From positions 1,798,001 through 1,862,000 of the forward strand of contig NZ_CP013909.1 in NCBI RefSeq assembly GCF_001507645.1: DNA of 64,000 bases. The letters run 5' to 3'. The position numbers and the translations under genes were made by a program. Shown here piece by piece: positions 1-8,863 of the stretch. Under the pieces are notes generated by a model that saw only the letters and a list, made by a program, of their open reading frames with translations, was not told the DNA's origin and ran no database searches. Source of the DNA: Hymenobacter sedentarius (lineage in GTDB: Bacteria; Bacteroidota; Bacteroidia; Cytophagales; Hymenobacteraceae). Positions within the stretch are counted from its first letter, which is position 1. Each line of letters starts with the position of its first letter.

Positions 1-1494
1 ACTCAATTCGCCGGCCAGGACCACGCCGGCCACGATTTCGGCAAATTTGCGCACCGTGCCGCGGCCCACGCAGCCCAGCATTTCCAGGCATTCGTTTTGG
101 GTGGCCAGGCCGGTGCCGCCGCCGTGGGTGGCCACGATGAGCGAGGGAATGGTGATGCTGATGTACAGGTCGCCCTCGGCCGTCACTTCCGAATACAGTA
201 CGCCGGCCGACGACTCGCTCACGTTGGCCACGTCCTGGCCGGTGGCGATGAACATGGCCGTAATGCCGTTGGCCGAGTGCGCGCCGTTGTTGTTGGCCCC
301 CGACAGGAAGGCGCCCACGTTGCTCACCTGCCCGTGGTAGGCCAGCTGCTCGGGCGTCACGCGCATGCGCTGCTGCAGCACGTCGCGCTTCACCACGGCT
401 TCGGCCACCACGCGCTTGCCGCGGGTGCGCATCACGTTGATTTGCGAGGCCTTTTTGTCGGTGGCGAAGTTCGACTCGAGGTAGAAGTGCTCCACTTTGG
501 CGCCCCGGTAGTTCTCCAGAATCCAGGAGCAGGCCGCGAAGGTGGCCCGGCCCACCATGTTCTGCCCGGCCGCGTCGCCGGTGCTGAAATTGAAGCGCAG
601 GTACGCGAATTTGTTGCTCAGGTAGGTGTCGATGTACTGCAGCTTGGCCACGCTCGACGTGCTTTCGGCCTGGGGCCGAATCTGCTCAATGGACTCCTCC
701 ACCCACTTGCCAAAGTCGCGGGCGCCGCGGGCGTCGCTGAACACGAACACCGGCGCCCGCTGCATGGCGTCGCCGATGACGGTGCACTTTACCCCGCCGC
801 ACAGGTTGAGCACCTGCATGCCACGGTTGTAGCTCGCCACCAGCGTGCCCTCGGTGGTGGCCATGGGTATTAGAAACTCGCCTTGGGCGTGCTCGCCGTT
901 CACGAGCAGCGGCCCGGCCAGCCCCACCGGAATCTGGGCCACGCCCGTGAAATGCTCGCAGTTGCCCTTGAGCACGTGGGGGTCAAAAGAGTAGCGCTTG
1001 AGGTGCTGAAACTGCTTGCCCGAAAACTCCTCGGCAAAGCGCTGCCGGGCTGCAATGGCGGCCTCGGAATAGTCGTCTTCCTGGGAGCGCGGAATGTGGG
1101 GCTTGAAGCTGGCCAGGCCCACAATGGCGTCTTCGACCTCCACGTGCAGGTCGCCGAAGGCATCGGTTGAAAACCAAATCTGCACCGGGTGCATGCCCTC
1201 GGCGAGGCGCGGCGTGTCGAGGAACACCTCGAGCGAGCGGCCCACGGGCAGCTCAATGGCCCGGCCGTCGGCGTTGATGTCAGTAGCCGCCCGCCGCTCG
1301 CCGTTGCCCAAGTCGACGTGGATTTTCTCGGCCGGAATCACCACCTCGCCGATTTGCACCTGCTTAAAGCCCGTCAGGTTCACGTTGTCGAGCCGGTTTT
1401 TGATGCTGAACGCCACGCCTGAATGCGGCAGGTTGTGGAGGCTGCCGCGGGTGTACAGCAGCTTCAGGAGCATGGGGCTGGGGGTGAAGACCAT
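1..1494 (-). CDS. Class I hydroxymethylglutaryl-CoA reductase (partial, C-terminus outside window)
   Basis: Reduces HMG-CoA to mevalonate with two NADPH, the committed step of the mevalonate route to isoprenoids. About 498 residues are visible reading leftward from an ATG at 1494; the C-terminus, including the expected catalytic His, lies beyond position 1. Recognisable family signatures, in order: ATTEGTLVAS (catalytic Glu), a TDKKAS...GKRVVAEAVV block (catalytic Lys), GANNNGAHSANG, ATGQDVANVSESS (catalytic Asp) and THGGGTGLATQNECLEMLG. Roughly the first 130 residues form an extra N-terminal region that I cannot assign. The catalytic signatures match class I (eukaryote/archaea-like) enzymes rather than the shorter class II Pseudomonas type. 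No convincing -7 box was seen just upstream. Confidence 0.93.
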   Translation of the reverse strand, partial: MVFTPSPMLLKLLYTRGSLHNLPHSGVAFSIKNRLDNVNLTGFKQVQIGEVVIPAEKIHVDLGNGERRAATDINADGRAIELPVGRSLEVFLDTPRLAEGMHPVQIWFSTDAFGDLHVEVEDAIVGLASFKPHIPRSQEDDYSEAAIAARQRFAEEFSGKQFQHLKRYSFDPHVLKGNCEHFTGVAQIPVGLAGPLLVNGEHAQGEFLIPMATTEGTLVASYNRGMQVLNLCGGVKCTVIGDAMQRAPVFVFSDARGARDFGKWVEESIEQIRPQAESTSSVAKLQYIDTYLSNKFAYLRFNFSTGDAAGQNMVGRATFAACSWILENYRGAKVEHFYLESNFATDKKASQINVMRTRGKRVVAEAVVKRDVLQQRMRVTPEQLAYHGQVSNVGAFLSGANNNGAHSANGITAMFIATGQDVANVSESSAGVLYSEVTAEGDLYISITIPSLIVATHGGGTGLATQNECLEMLGCVGRGTVRKFAEIVAGVVLAGELS

Positions 1495-1917
1495 TAATTT
1501 TTGCGCGAATGTGAGGAGGTCGAAACGGGTGCGGGAGTGCGGAGGGGTGAAGGTGGGAAATTTTAAGGAGAAAAGTGCCGCCGTCGGAACGATGAATGCA
1601 AGCCCGGGGCGCCCGGATACGGGAATACTTCAGCTCCCCTCCCGGCCACCGCCCATCTGCTATAGGCCGGGGGCGGAAAAGTAATAGCACCGGCGGGGGT
1701 AAGTTGCAAAATTGTGGGGCTGGAGGTATATTGATGTAGATAAAGCATTTAGCAAGTATATCGGACTTTAGTGTTTAGGTTAGTTAGCCTGTTCACTCTC
1801 CATTCATCCTCCTGTTGCGTATTTTACTTATTAAACCCTCCGTGCATCGGCGCGGTTAGTAGGCGCCATATGTCTCCAATGCTGCCTCAGATAGGGCAGT
1901 GGCTATGCCCTAATTAT

Positions 1918-1925
1918 TACCTTTG
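1918..1925 (+). promoter_or_regulatory. -7 promoter element (TACCTTTG)
   Basis: Exact match to the Bacteroidota -7 consensus TAnnTTTG, ending 40 bases before the ATG at 1966. Transcription would start near 1931, downstream of every earlier in-frame ATG, which is why 1966 is chosen as the start of the following gene. The rest of the 1495-1965 gap shows no gene that I can support. Confidence 0.6.
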
Positions 1926-1965
1926 CGCGACGTCGGGAATGCCCGATGGCCGCCTCTTTTCTGCT

Positions 1966-2781
1966 ATGGCCTCCCCCTCAGACTATCCACGCTTCACGCT
2001 CGGCAGTACGCTTACTGCCGAACAGCGAGCTTTTTTCTCTAAACACGGCTTTCTTCACTTTCGCCCCTTTGCCTCGCCCGAGTACGTTCAGCAACTCCTG
2101 AAAGCCACCGAAGAAGTGCAAGCCAAATGGCTGGCCCAGGGCGTAGAAAAAGTAAACGGCGTGCCCATCAAATACGGCCACGACGTGGATGGCTCCCGCA
2201 TTGTGCAGCGCTTCGCTTTTGCCTCGCAGCACAGCCCCCTGCTGCACGAGCTGGTGCAGGACCCCCGGTTCAAGGCCCTGTTTCCGCTGCTCGAAGCCGA
2301 TGGCGGCCGGGTGGGCGAAAACGAGAAAGACGGGCTCGTGGTGAACCACTACGTGAACATCGAGGGCTCGGAATTCTCGCAGATGGGCTGGCACACCGAC
2401 TCCTTGCGCGATGTGTTCTATGGCAAGCGCATCGGCCCCATGCTCAACGTAGGCCTGCACCTGGACGGCACCAAGGCCACCAACGGCGGCTTGCGCGTGA
2501 TTCCCGGCACCCACCGCCAGGGCCTGCACAAGATGCTGTTTCGGAAGAAGTACTACAAAGACGTTTTCTACGACCCCAACGAACTGGCCATCGAGACCGA
2601 AGCCGGCGACCTCACCGTGCACGACGGCCGCATGTGGCACCGCGTGGCCCAGTCGCCGCTCACCGGCGAAGCCAGCCGCCGCCGCGTGATGTACGTGCCC
2701 ATCATCGCCGGCAAGTACCAGCCCAAGAGTGAAACCAGCCCCACGCCGTTTTACCTGCGCTTCCTGCACCTGGTAAAATAA
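1966..2781 (+). CDS. Phytanoyl-CoA dioxygenase family protein
   Basis: 271-residue Fe(II)/2-oxoglutarate-dependent oxygenase of the PhyH type. The metal triad is visible: His and Asp in MGWHTDSLRD and the distal His in DLTVHDGRMWHR, followed by an Arg-rich stretch that would hold 2-oxoglutarate. The substrate cannot be read from sequence; bacterial members act on varied small molecules. An upstream extension of 65 codons is open but lies mostly before the -7 box, so the ATG at 1966 is preferred. The gene stands alone with its own promoter; the next gene follows after a 112-bp gap filled by an inverted repeat. Confidence 0.85.
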   Translation: MASPSDYPRFTLGSTLTAEQRAFFSKHGFLHFRPFASPEYVQQLLKATEEVQAKWLAQGVEKVNGVPIKYGHDVDGSRIVQRFAFASQHSPLLHELVQDPRFKALFPLLEADGGRVGENEKDGLVVNHYVNIEGSEFSQMGWHTDSLRDVFYGKRIGPMLNVGLHLDGTKATNGGLRVIPGTHRQGLHKMLFRKKYYKDVFYDPNELAIETEAGDLTVHDGRMWHRVAQSPLTGEASRRRVMYVPIIAGKYQPKSETSPTPFYLRFLHLVK

Positions 2782-2785
2782 ATTT

Positions 2786-2896
2786 CATTTAGCAATTATC
2801 ATTTAACATTTATCAGCTAGTGCCGGGCCGGGCATTTGGCTATGTGTATGATGCTGTTGAACGGACTGTTAAATGTCAAATGATAATTGTTAAATG
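2786..2896. repeat. AT-rich imperfect inverted repeat with 30-bp arms
   Basis: Arms at 2786-2815 and 2867-2896 are reverse complements with only a few mismatches (both contain CAATTATCATTT read outward). They flank a 51-bp GC-richer centre. The right arm runs into the start codon of the following gene (ATG at 2894). It could act as a terminator for the upstream gene, a translation-blocking hairpin for the downstream one, or be a small mobile repeat. Confidence 0.7.
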
Positions 2897-3676
2897 AGCT
2901 ACGCACTCGTTACCGGCGCTTCGCGCGGCATTGGCCGCGCCCTTTCCCTTTTGCTGGCCCAGCGCGGCTACGACCTGCTGCTGGTGGCGCGCTCCGAAGC
3001 CCAATTGCAGGACCTGGCCCGGGAAATAGGGGAGAAGCACCAGCGCCAAGCCCGCGTGCTGGCCCTGGACCTGGCTGCCCCCGGCGCGGCCGAAACCGTG
3101 GCGGCCTGGGCCACCCAGCAAACCGACCAGCTGGCCATCCTGGCCAACAATGCCGGCTACGGCCTCTGGGGCCGTTTTGAGCAGCTCAATTTGGCCGAGC
3201 AGCAAAACATGCTTCAGCTCAACATGACCTTGCCGGTGGCGCTCACGCACGCGCTGCTCCCGGCACTGCACCAGGCCCCCAAGGCCTACGTATTGAACGT
3301 GGCCAGCACCGCGGCCTACCAGGCAGTGCCGTCGCTTTCGCTCTACGCGGCCAGCAAGGCGTTTTTGCTAAGCTTCAGCCGGGGCCTGCGCTACGAGCTC
3401 AAGAGCAGCAACATCTCCGTGACCTGCCTGTGTCCCGGCGCCACCACCACCAGCTTTGCCGACCGCGCCGGCATGGGCGCCGAGCTGCAAGCCACCGCCA
3501 ACAAAGTATCGATGACGGCCGAGGCCGTGGCCGAAGCCGCCGTGGCGGGCCTGCTGGCCGGCGAAGCCGAAATCATCCCCGGCATACTCAACAAGGTATC
3601 GGCGGGCCTGACCAGCGTGGTGCCCAAGGGCATTGTGGAGAAAATCGCCGCCGGGATTTACGAGAAGTACTTGTAG
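2894..3676 (+). CDS. Short-chain dehydrogenase/reductase (SDR), DltE-like
   Basis: 260-residue classical SDR. The nucleotide-binding motif TGASRGIG is at residues ~7-14, the NNAG motif in ILANNAGYGLWG at ~90, the catalytic Ser in NVASTAAYQ and the YxxxK pair in LYAASKAF, then PGATTTSF. An Arg in LLLVARSE after strand 2 suggests NADPH preference. Its substrate is unknown; this subgroup includes ketoreductases of lipid metabolism. The gene converges with and overlaps by 19 bp the phosphatase gene on the other strand. Confidence 0.88.
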   Translation: MSYALVTGASRGIGRALSLLLAQRGYDLLLVARSEAQLQDLAREIGEKHQRQARVLALDLAAPGAAETVAAWATQQTDQLAILANNAGYGLWGRFEQLNLAEQQNMLQLNMTLPVALTHALLPALHQAPKAYVLNVASTAAYQAVPSLSLYAASKAFLLSFSRGLRYELKSSNISVTCLCPGATTTSFADRAGMGAELQATANKVSMTAEAVAEAAVAGLLAGEAEIIPGILNKVSAGLTSVVPKGIVEKIAAGIYEKYL

Positions 3677-4365
3677 GGCGGCCGCTGCCAGGCCACTCGC
3701 TCGGCCAGCCAGTAGGCCAGCCAGGCAAACAGCGGGGCGGCCAGCACGTCGTAAGAGTAGTGCACCCGCTGCACCAGCACTAGCATGCCCACCGCCCCGG
3801 TGAGCACCACCAGCGGCCAGCGCCAGCGGCGGCCCCGCACGGCCAGGGCCAGCAGCGCCATGGTGGCCGTGTGCCCCGAGAAGAACAAGTCGCGCACCAC
3901 GGGCTGCGTGGTCGCGGCAAAGAGGTGGTCCACCACGGGGTCGTGCAGCGCCACCAGCGCCACGGGCGGGTCCAGCGGCAGCAGCCACAGCGTGAGCATG
4001 CGCAGCAGCTGCAAAATAAAATACGCCCAAAAAGCCCGGAGCAGCAGCTGGGGGCGCGGCAGCAAGAAGGCCAGCGTGGCCCCGATGCTCCCGTAAATCA
4101 GCGCAAAGGTGAGGGTCGACTCGTCGTGCACCGGCAGCAAGCTCAGCAGCGGGTCGTCCAGCAGCCGGCCGGGGCGCGACTGGATGAAGTGGAAGTAGCG
4201 CGGGGCCGCCTCCAGCAGGCCCAGCAGCCCCAGCCCCACCAACCCCAGCCGCCCGCGGAACTCCGGGCTGGCCCAGGCCCCCGGCCAAGATTGCTCAGGG
4301 GAAAGTGTTGCCGGAGCCGAGGTAGCGGCTTTGGGCAAACGGCGGGGTTTTAAAAGCGTAGCCAC
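3658..4365 (-). CDS. PAP2-family membrane phosphatase, sphingomyelin-synthase-like C-terminal type
   Basis: 235-residue integral membrane protein with about six hydrophobic segments after a ~25-residue Pro/Ala-rich cytosolic start. Catalytic motifs are RDLFFSGHTATM and VQRVHYSYDVLAA, giving the His-His-Asp arrangement of the PAP2 C-terminal (sphingomyelin synthase/lipid phosphatase) family. Likely acts on a phosphorylated lipid at the membrane face; the true substrate is not readable. Translation starts at GTG 4365, with a -7 box (TATTTTTG) 44 bp upstream. It overlaps the 3' end of the SDR gene tail to tail. Confidence 0.75.
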   Translation of the reverse strand: MATLLKPRRLPKAATSAPATLSPEQSWPGAWASPEFRGRLGLVGLGLLGLLEAAPRYFHFIQSRPGRLLDDPLLSLLPVHDESTLTFALIYGSIGATLAFLLPRPQLLLRAFWAYFILQLLRMLTLWLLPLDPPVALVALHDPVVDHLFAATTQPVVRDLFFSGHTATMALLALAVRGRRWRWPLVVLTGAVGMLVLVQRVHYSYDVLAAPLFAWLAYWLAERVAWQRPPYKYFS

Positions 4366-4408
4366 AGGAATTGGGCAGTCGGGTAGGTAGCAGCAGCAGA
4401 ATGGGGTG

Positions 4409-4416
4409 CAAAAATA
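4409..4416 (-). promoter_or_regulatory. -7 promoter element (TATTTTTG on minus strand)
   Basis: Matches TAnnTTTG and lies 44 bases upstream of the GTG start at 4365 of the PAP2-type gene, giving a leader of about 40 nt. Confidence 0.5.
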
Positions 4417-4518
4417 CGCCTCTGACTCAACACTAGCGGATTGGTAGCCTTCTTGTGCGTAACATTACCAGCCGGCTCAATTGTGCCGGGCGCCCTTCAT
4501 CCGTTGCTTACAATCTTT

Positions 4519-5835
4519 ATGCGCATTTCTTTTCCCCTATTCTCCACAGGCGTTGTGATGGCGCTGGCCAACCTGCCGGCCCAGGCCCAAAACAGTGCCC
4601 TCAATGCCCGAATTGGCCAGCTGGCTACCCAGGAAGAAAGCAAGGTCATCGCCTGGCGGCGCGACATTCACGAGCACCCCGAGCTGGGCAACCAGGAAAC
4701 CCGCACTGCCGGCATTATTGCCGCGCATCTCAAGAAATTAGGCTTTGAGGTGCAGACCGGCGTGGGCCGCACCGGCGTGGTGGGCATACTGAAAGGCGGC
4801 AAGCCCGGCCCCGTGGTGGCCCTGCGCGCCGACATGGACGCGCTGCCCCTCACCGAAAGCAACGACCTGCCCTTTGCCTCCAAAGTAAAAACTACCTACC
4901 TGGGCCAGCCCGTGGGCGTGATGCACGCCTGCGGCCACGACACCCACGTGGCCATGCTCATGGGGGCGGCCGAGGTGTTGAGCCAAGTGAAAAAGGACCT
5001 GCCCGGCACCGTGAAGTTCATCTTTCAGCCCGCCGAGGAAGGCTCCTTGCCGGGCGTGGAAGGCGGCGCCAAGCTCATGGTAAAAGAAGGCGTGCTCGAC
5101 AAGCCCAAGGTGGATGCCGTGTTCGGGGTGCACATCAGCGCCGGCACCGAAGTGGGCAACCTGAACTACCGCCCCGGCGGCGAAATGGCGTCTTCTGACC
5201 GCTTCACCATCAAGGTGCACGGCAAGGGCGCGCACGGCGCCTACCCCTGGAACAGCGTGGACCCCGTGGTGACGGCCGCCCAGATTATCCTGGGCCTGCA
5301 AACCATCGTGAGCCGTGAGGTGAAACTCACCGATGATGCTGCCGTGGTAACCGTGGGCACCATCAACGCCGGCGTGCGCTACAACGTCATCCCGCCCGAT
5401 GTGGAAATGAGCGGCACCGTCCGGGCCCTCAGCCCGGCGGTGCAAAAGCAAATCTGGGCCTCCATCAAGCGCATTGCCACCAACATCGCCGAGAGCGCCG
5501 GCGCCACCGCCGATGTCACCATCGAGCCCTACGTGCCCGTGACCATCAACGACCCGGCGCTGACGGCCCAAATGCTGCCGACCCTGCAAGCCGCGGCCGG
5601 ACCGGGGCGCGTGCACGAAATCAAGGCCGTGACCGGCGCCGAGGACTTTTCCTTCTACCAGGAAAAGGTACCCGGCCTGTTCCTCTTTGTGGGCGGTATG
5701 GCCAAAGGCCAGGACCCCGCCACCGCCGCCGACCACCACACGGCCGGCTTCCGCATCGACGAAAGCGGGCTGACGCTGGGCGTGAAAACCCTGGCCACTT
5801 TGGCTGCCGATTACCTGAACGCCAAGAAGCTCTAG
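4519..5835 (+). CDS. Secreted M20 family amidohydrolase/peptidase
   Basis: 438 residues. The ATG at 4519 gives a clean signal peptide (hydrophobic run ending ALANLPAQAQ), so the earlier in-frame ATG at 4441 is rejected. The M20D signatures are present: RRDIHEHPELGNQE, the metal site ALRADMDALPL, MHACGHDTHVAML, the QPAEEG block with the catalytic Glu, GVHISAGTEVG, and GAEDFSFY near the end. Members hydrolyse N-acyl amino acids or amino-acid conjugates (hippurate, indole-acetyl amino acids). The product is probably periplasmic or exported. A strong hairpin follows the stop. Confidence 0.9.
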   Translation: MRISFPLFSTGVVMALANLPAQAQNSALNARIGQLATQEESKVIAWRRDIHEHPELGNQETRTAGIIAAHLKKLGFEVQTGVGRTGVVGILKGGKPGPVVALRADMDALPLTESNDLPFASKVKTTYLGQPVGVMHACGHDTHVAMLMGAAEVLSQVKKDLPGTVKFIFQPAEEGSLPGVEGGAKLMVKEGVLDKPKVDAVFGVHISAGTEVGNLNYRPGGEMASSDRFTIKVHGKGAHGAYPWNSVDPVVTAAQIILGLQTIVSREVKLTDDAAVVTVGTINAGVRYNVIPPDVEMSGTVRALSPAVQKQIWASIKRIATNIAESAGATADVTIEPYVPVTINDPALTAQMLPTLQAAAGPGRVHEIKAVTGAEDFSFYQEKVPGLFLFVGGMAKGQDPATAADHHTAGFRIDESGLTLGVKTLATLAADYLNAKKL

Positions 5836-5869
5836 CCGGCCGGCATAGCCGCCACCGATACAACCAAAA

Positions 5870-5937
5870 CCGAGGCCCTGCGCGGGCGGCTGGTGGGCTC
5901 AGGCCCCGGCTGCTGGCGCAGGGCCTCGGCCGTTTTT
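5870..5937 (+). terminator. Rho-independent terminator
   Basis: Perfect 14-bp arms (CCGAGGCCCTGCGC at 5870-5883 and its complement at 5916-5929) followed by a short T run at 5933-5937, 35 bases after the M20 gene stop. Confidence 0.7.
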
Positions 5938-6248
5938 GGCAGGGCCAAGGGTGCCAAAATAGAGCCGCTGCCAAGCGGAACGTAGCTCCTCTATGTCGAC
6001 AATTTCAGGTGGGCGGAACGGCTTGGTTCTAGCAAAAATCGGCCCAAATTAATTATAGTGTTAAAGGAATGTTTCAATTCGGCAGAGTGCAATTACTTAA
6101 AATATTCAAGTGTAAAATTCGGGCATTTATAAACAAATTCTCAATATATAGTAAGGACCATCACAAATTTGATTACGTTGCGTCAGATTAAGCGAGAATT
6201 ATTAGAATTCGCGCAATTCCCTTTCCCACCATCAACCCAATTTCTTAC
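5938..6248. other. AT-rich intergenic region upstream of M4 protease
   Basis: About 310 bp without a gene, markedly AT-richer than its neighbours from ~6040 to 6240. It should carry the promoter of the first M4 protease; TACGTTGC near 6175 only resembles a -7 box. Nothing else recognisable. Confidence 0.4.
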
Positions 6249-8678
6249 ATGAGAAAACAATACTCAGCTGTTGCATTATTGATGCTCGGCTCCCTGGCTG
6301 CTACCACGGCCCAGGCCCAGGATGCCGCGCGCATTCAAAACAAAGTGTTGGGCGAAGACAACCAGCCGGTGCTGGTGCAGTTCAGCGCCGAAGGCAAGGC
6401 CGCTTACCGCGGCGTGGAAGGCGCCCAGGTGCTGCGCCAGCAACTGGCCCTGACCAACGCCGACCAGATGGTGAAGCGCCACGTGGAAACCGACCAGCTC
6501 GGCTTCACGCACGAGAAGTTTGCCCAGTACTACCAGGGCATCCGCGTGGAGCACGCCGACTACACGGTGCACGCCAAGGGCGGCACGGTGGAAAGCATCA
6601 GCGGCGACTTCGAGAAGATTTCCGGGCTGAGCACCACGCCTTCCATGAGTGCCTCGGCCGCGCTGACCCGCGCCCTAGCCCACGTGGGCGCCACCAAGTA
6701 CATGTGGCAGACTGGCGAGGCCGATGCCGCCTCGTTCCGCCCCGAGGGGGAGCTGGTGTTTGTGCGCGATGCCCGCGTAAGCAACGCCAAGAGCCCAATA
6801 GTATTGGCCTGGAAGTTTAACGTGTACGCCGCCGCTCCCATCAGCCGCGCCTACATCTACGTAGATGCCCGCACGGGCGAAGTGGTGCTGCAGGACAACA
6901 TCATCAAGCACACGGCGGCCACTGGCACGTTTGCCACCGCTTATAGCGGCACCCGCACGTTCAACGACGGCACCACTACCGGCGGCTACTTCCTGCGCGA
7001 AGGCACCACCCGCGGCCTGGGCATCGAAACCTATAACTGCAAGAAGGGCAACAGCTACACGGCCGCTACCGACTTCGTCGACGCTGATAACAGCTGGACG
7101 GAATACAACAACGCCAACTTTGACAACGTGGCCGGCGACGCCCACGTGGGCGCCCAGGCCACCTACGACTACTGGAAGAACATCCACGGCCGCAACAGCT
7201 ACGACAACGCCGGTGCCAAAATCAAGAGCTACGTGCACTTCGACGACACCCCCGGCGACGGCGTGGGTTACGAAAACGCGTACTGGAACGGGTCGGTGAT
7301 GACCTACGGCGACGGGGCCACGCGCTTCCGCCCGCTGACGTCGCTGGACGTGTGCGGCCACGAAATCGGCCACGCCGTGTGCGAGAAAACGGCCAACCTG
7401 ACTTATTCCAACGAGTCGGGCGCCATGAACGAGGGCCTCTCCGACATCTGGGGCGCCAGCATCGAGGCCTACGCCGTGGCCAGCTTGGGCTTCACCTCGG
7501 GCGGTGTAAAAGCCAAGTCGACCTGGCTCATTGGCGAGGAAATCGACAAGCAGCAAGCGGCTTTGCGCTCGATGAGCGACCCCAAGTCGTTGGGCCAGCC
7601 CGCCTACTATAAGGGCGTGAACTGGTACACCGGAACCGGCGACAACGGCGGCGTGCACACCAATTCGGGCGTGCTCAACCATTGGTACTACATCCTGGCC
7701 GTAGGCAAATCGGGCACCAACGAAGGCGGTGGCGTGTACAGCGTAACCGGCGTGGGCCTCGACGCTGCGGCTAAAATCACCTTCCGCATGGAAAGCGTGT
7801 ACATGGTGGCTTCGTCTACCTACTCGCAGGCCCGCACTTATGCCATCCAGGCCGCTACCGACCTGTATGGTTCTACTTCGGCCCAGGTAAAGGCCGTGAC
7901 GGACGCGTGGTTTGCTGTGGGTGTGGGCGCTGCTTCGGGCGGGACCACCACGCCCACCTATTGCACGAGTAAGGGCACTTCGCAGTCGTATGAGTACATC
8001 GACCTGGTAAACTGGGGCAGCATCAACCGTTCGTCGGGTTCCGATGCGGGCTACTACAACGGCACGGCCCTGAGCACGAGCGTGGGCGCCGGCACCTCGC
8101 AAACCATCTATTTCAGCGCTGGCTTCCCGACTGGTACGGCATATACCGAATACTGGAAAATCTACATCGACTACAACCAGAACGGCGTATTCACCGACGC
8201 GGGCGAGTTGGTAGTAAGCGGCAGCAGCAGCAGCAGCGGCACCCTGAGCAGCACCATCACGGTGCCCACCACGGCCAAGAGCGGTAGCACCCGCGTGCGC
8301 TTCATCATGAGCGACAACTCGGCCACGACGAGCTGCAACAGCTACAGCTACGGCGAAACCGAGGACTATACCATCAACATCACCGGTGGTACGCTGGCTC
8401 CGCCCGCCATCACGAGCCTCACCGGGGGCAGCACCGTGCTGGGCAACGAGCAGGCCCGCGTGCTGGAAGTATATCCTAACCCCGCCACCAACCAGCTCCG
8501 CCTCACCCTGCCCGGGCAGGCCACCAGCGTGCAAATCACGGACGTGCGCGGTGCGCGCATGACCAATGTGAGCTTGGCCGATGGGCAGGTTGACATCAGC
8601 CGCCTGGCCAAGGGCATGTACACCATCTCCGTGAGCAACGGCGAGAAGGTGTTCCACCAGCGCTTCGTAAAAGAATAA
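6249..8678 (+). CDS. Secreted thermolysin-like M4 metallopeptidase with GEVED domain and T9SS sorting domain
   Basis: 809 residues. Order: signal peptide (to ~TTAQAQ), FTP/PepSY inhibitory propeptide, M4 catalytic domain with the zinc motif HEIGH at ~371-375, the third ligand Glu in AMNEGLSDIWG and the catalytic His in GVHTNSGVLNH, then a GEVED-type beta domain (~575-690, containing YIDYNQNGVFTDAGE and GETEDYTI), and a Por-type C-terminal sorting domain (VYPNPATNQL ... ISRLAKGMYTISV). It should be secreted through the type IX system and matured extracellularly. It is duplicated immediately downstream; the two copies share identical DNA over part of the propeptide. Confidence 0.95.
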   Translation: MRKQYSAVALLMLGSLAATTAQAQDAARIQNKVLGEDNQPVLVQFSAEGKAAYRGVEGAQVLRQQLALTNADQMVKRHVETDQLGFTHEKFAQYYQGIRVEHADYTVHAKGGTVESISGDFEKISGLSTTPSMSASAALTRALAHVGATKYMWQTGEADAASFRPEGELVFVRDARVSNAKSPIVLAWKFNVYAAAPISRAYIYVDARTGEVVLQDNIIKHTAATGTFATAYSGTRTFNDGTTTGGYFLREGTTRGLGIETYNCKKGNSYTAATDFVDADNSWTEYNNANFDNVAGDAHVGAQATYDYWKNIHGRNSYDNAGAKIKSYVHFDDTPGDGVGYENAYWNGSVMTYGDGATRFRPLTSLDVCGHEIGHAVCEKTANLTYSNESGAMNEGLSDIWGASIEAYAVASLGFTSGGVKAKSTWLIGEEIDKQQAALRSMSDPKSLGQPAYYKGVNWYTGTGDNGGVHTNSGVLNHWYYILAVGKSGTNEGGGVYSVTGVGLDAAAKITFRMESVYMVASSTYSQARTYAIQAATDLYGSTSAQVKAVTDAWFAVGVGAASGGTTTPTYCTSKGTSQSYEYIDLVNWGSINRSSGSDAGYYNGTALSTSVGAGTSQTIYFSAGFPTGTAYTEYWKIYIDYNQNGVFTDAGELVVSGSSSSSGTLSSTITVPTTAKSGSTRVRFIMSDNSATTSCNSYSYGETEDYTINITGGTLAPPAITSLTGGSTVLGNEQARVLEVYPNPATNQLRLTLPGQATSVQITDVRGARMTNVSLADGQVDISRLAKGMYTISVSNGEKVFHQRFVKE

Positions 8679-8700
8679 GCAGGATTTCTGCAATAGCTAA

Positions 8701-8734
8701 AAAAGGCCGCCGGCGGTGCTGGTGGCCTTTTTTT
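8701..8734 (+). terminator. Rho-independent terminator
   Basis: Hairpin GGCCGCC / GGTGGCC (one G-T pair) with flanking A and T runs (T run 8728-8734), 22 bases after the first M4 gene. Confidence 0.75.
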
Positions 8735-8863
8735 ATGCTGTGTAGCGCCACTGAATTTTAACTGCTAGCGGTGCACCCCCTGATTTGCTACCCCAATCAT
8801 TACCTGCACCGCCTTGGTGCAATTGCCTTCCATTTTTCCACCATTCTCACCATTTTCAAGTTT

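Noticed and set aside
1978..2769. 263-residue antisense open frame over the dioxygenase gene
   Set aside because: Shadow frame with His/Val/Gly-rich composition and no motif.
5938..6248. Origin or phage attachment site in the AT-rich gap
   Set aside because: No repeats, DnaA boxes or integrase nearby; a promoter region explains it.
6675..8693. 672-residue open frame antisense to the first M4 protease
   Set aside because: A codon-bias shadow of the protease gene: Ala/His/Val-rich, no recognisable domain, and fully inside a certain gene.
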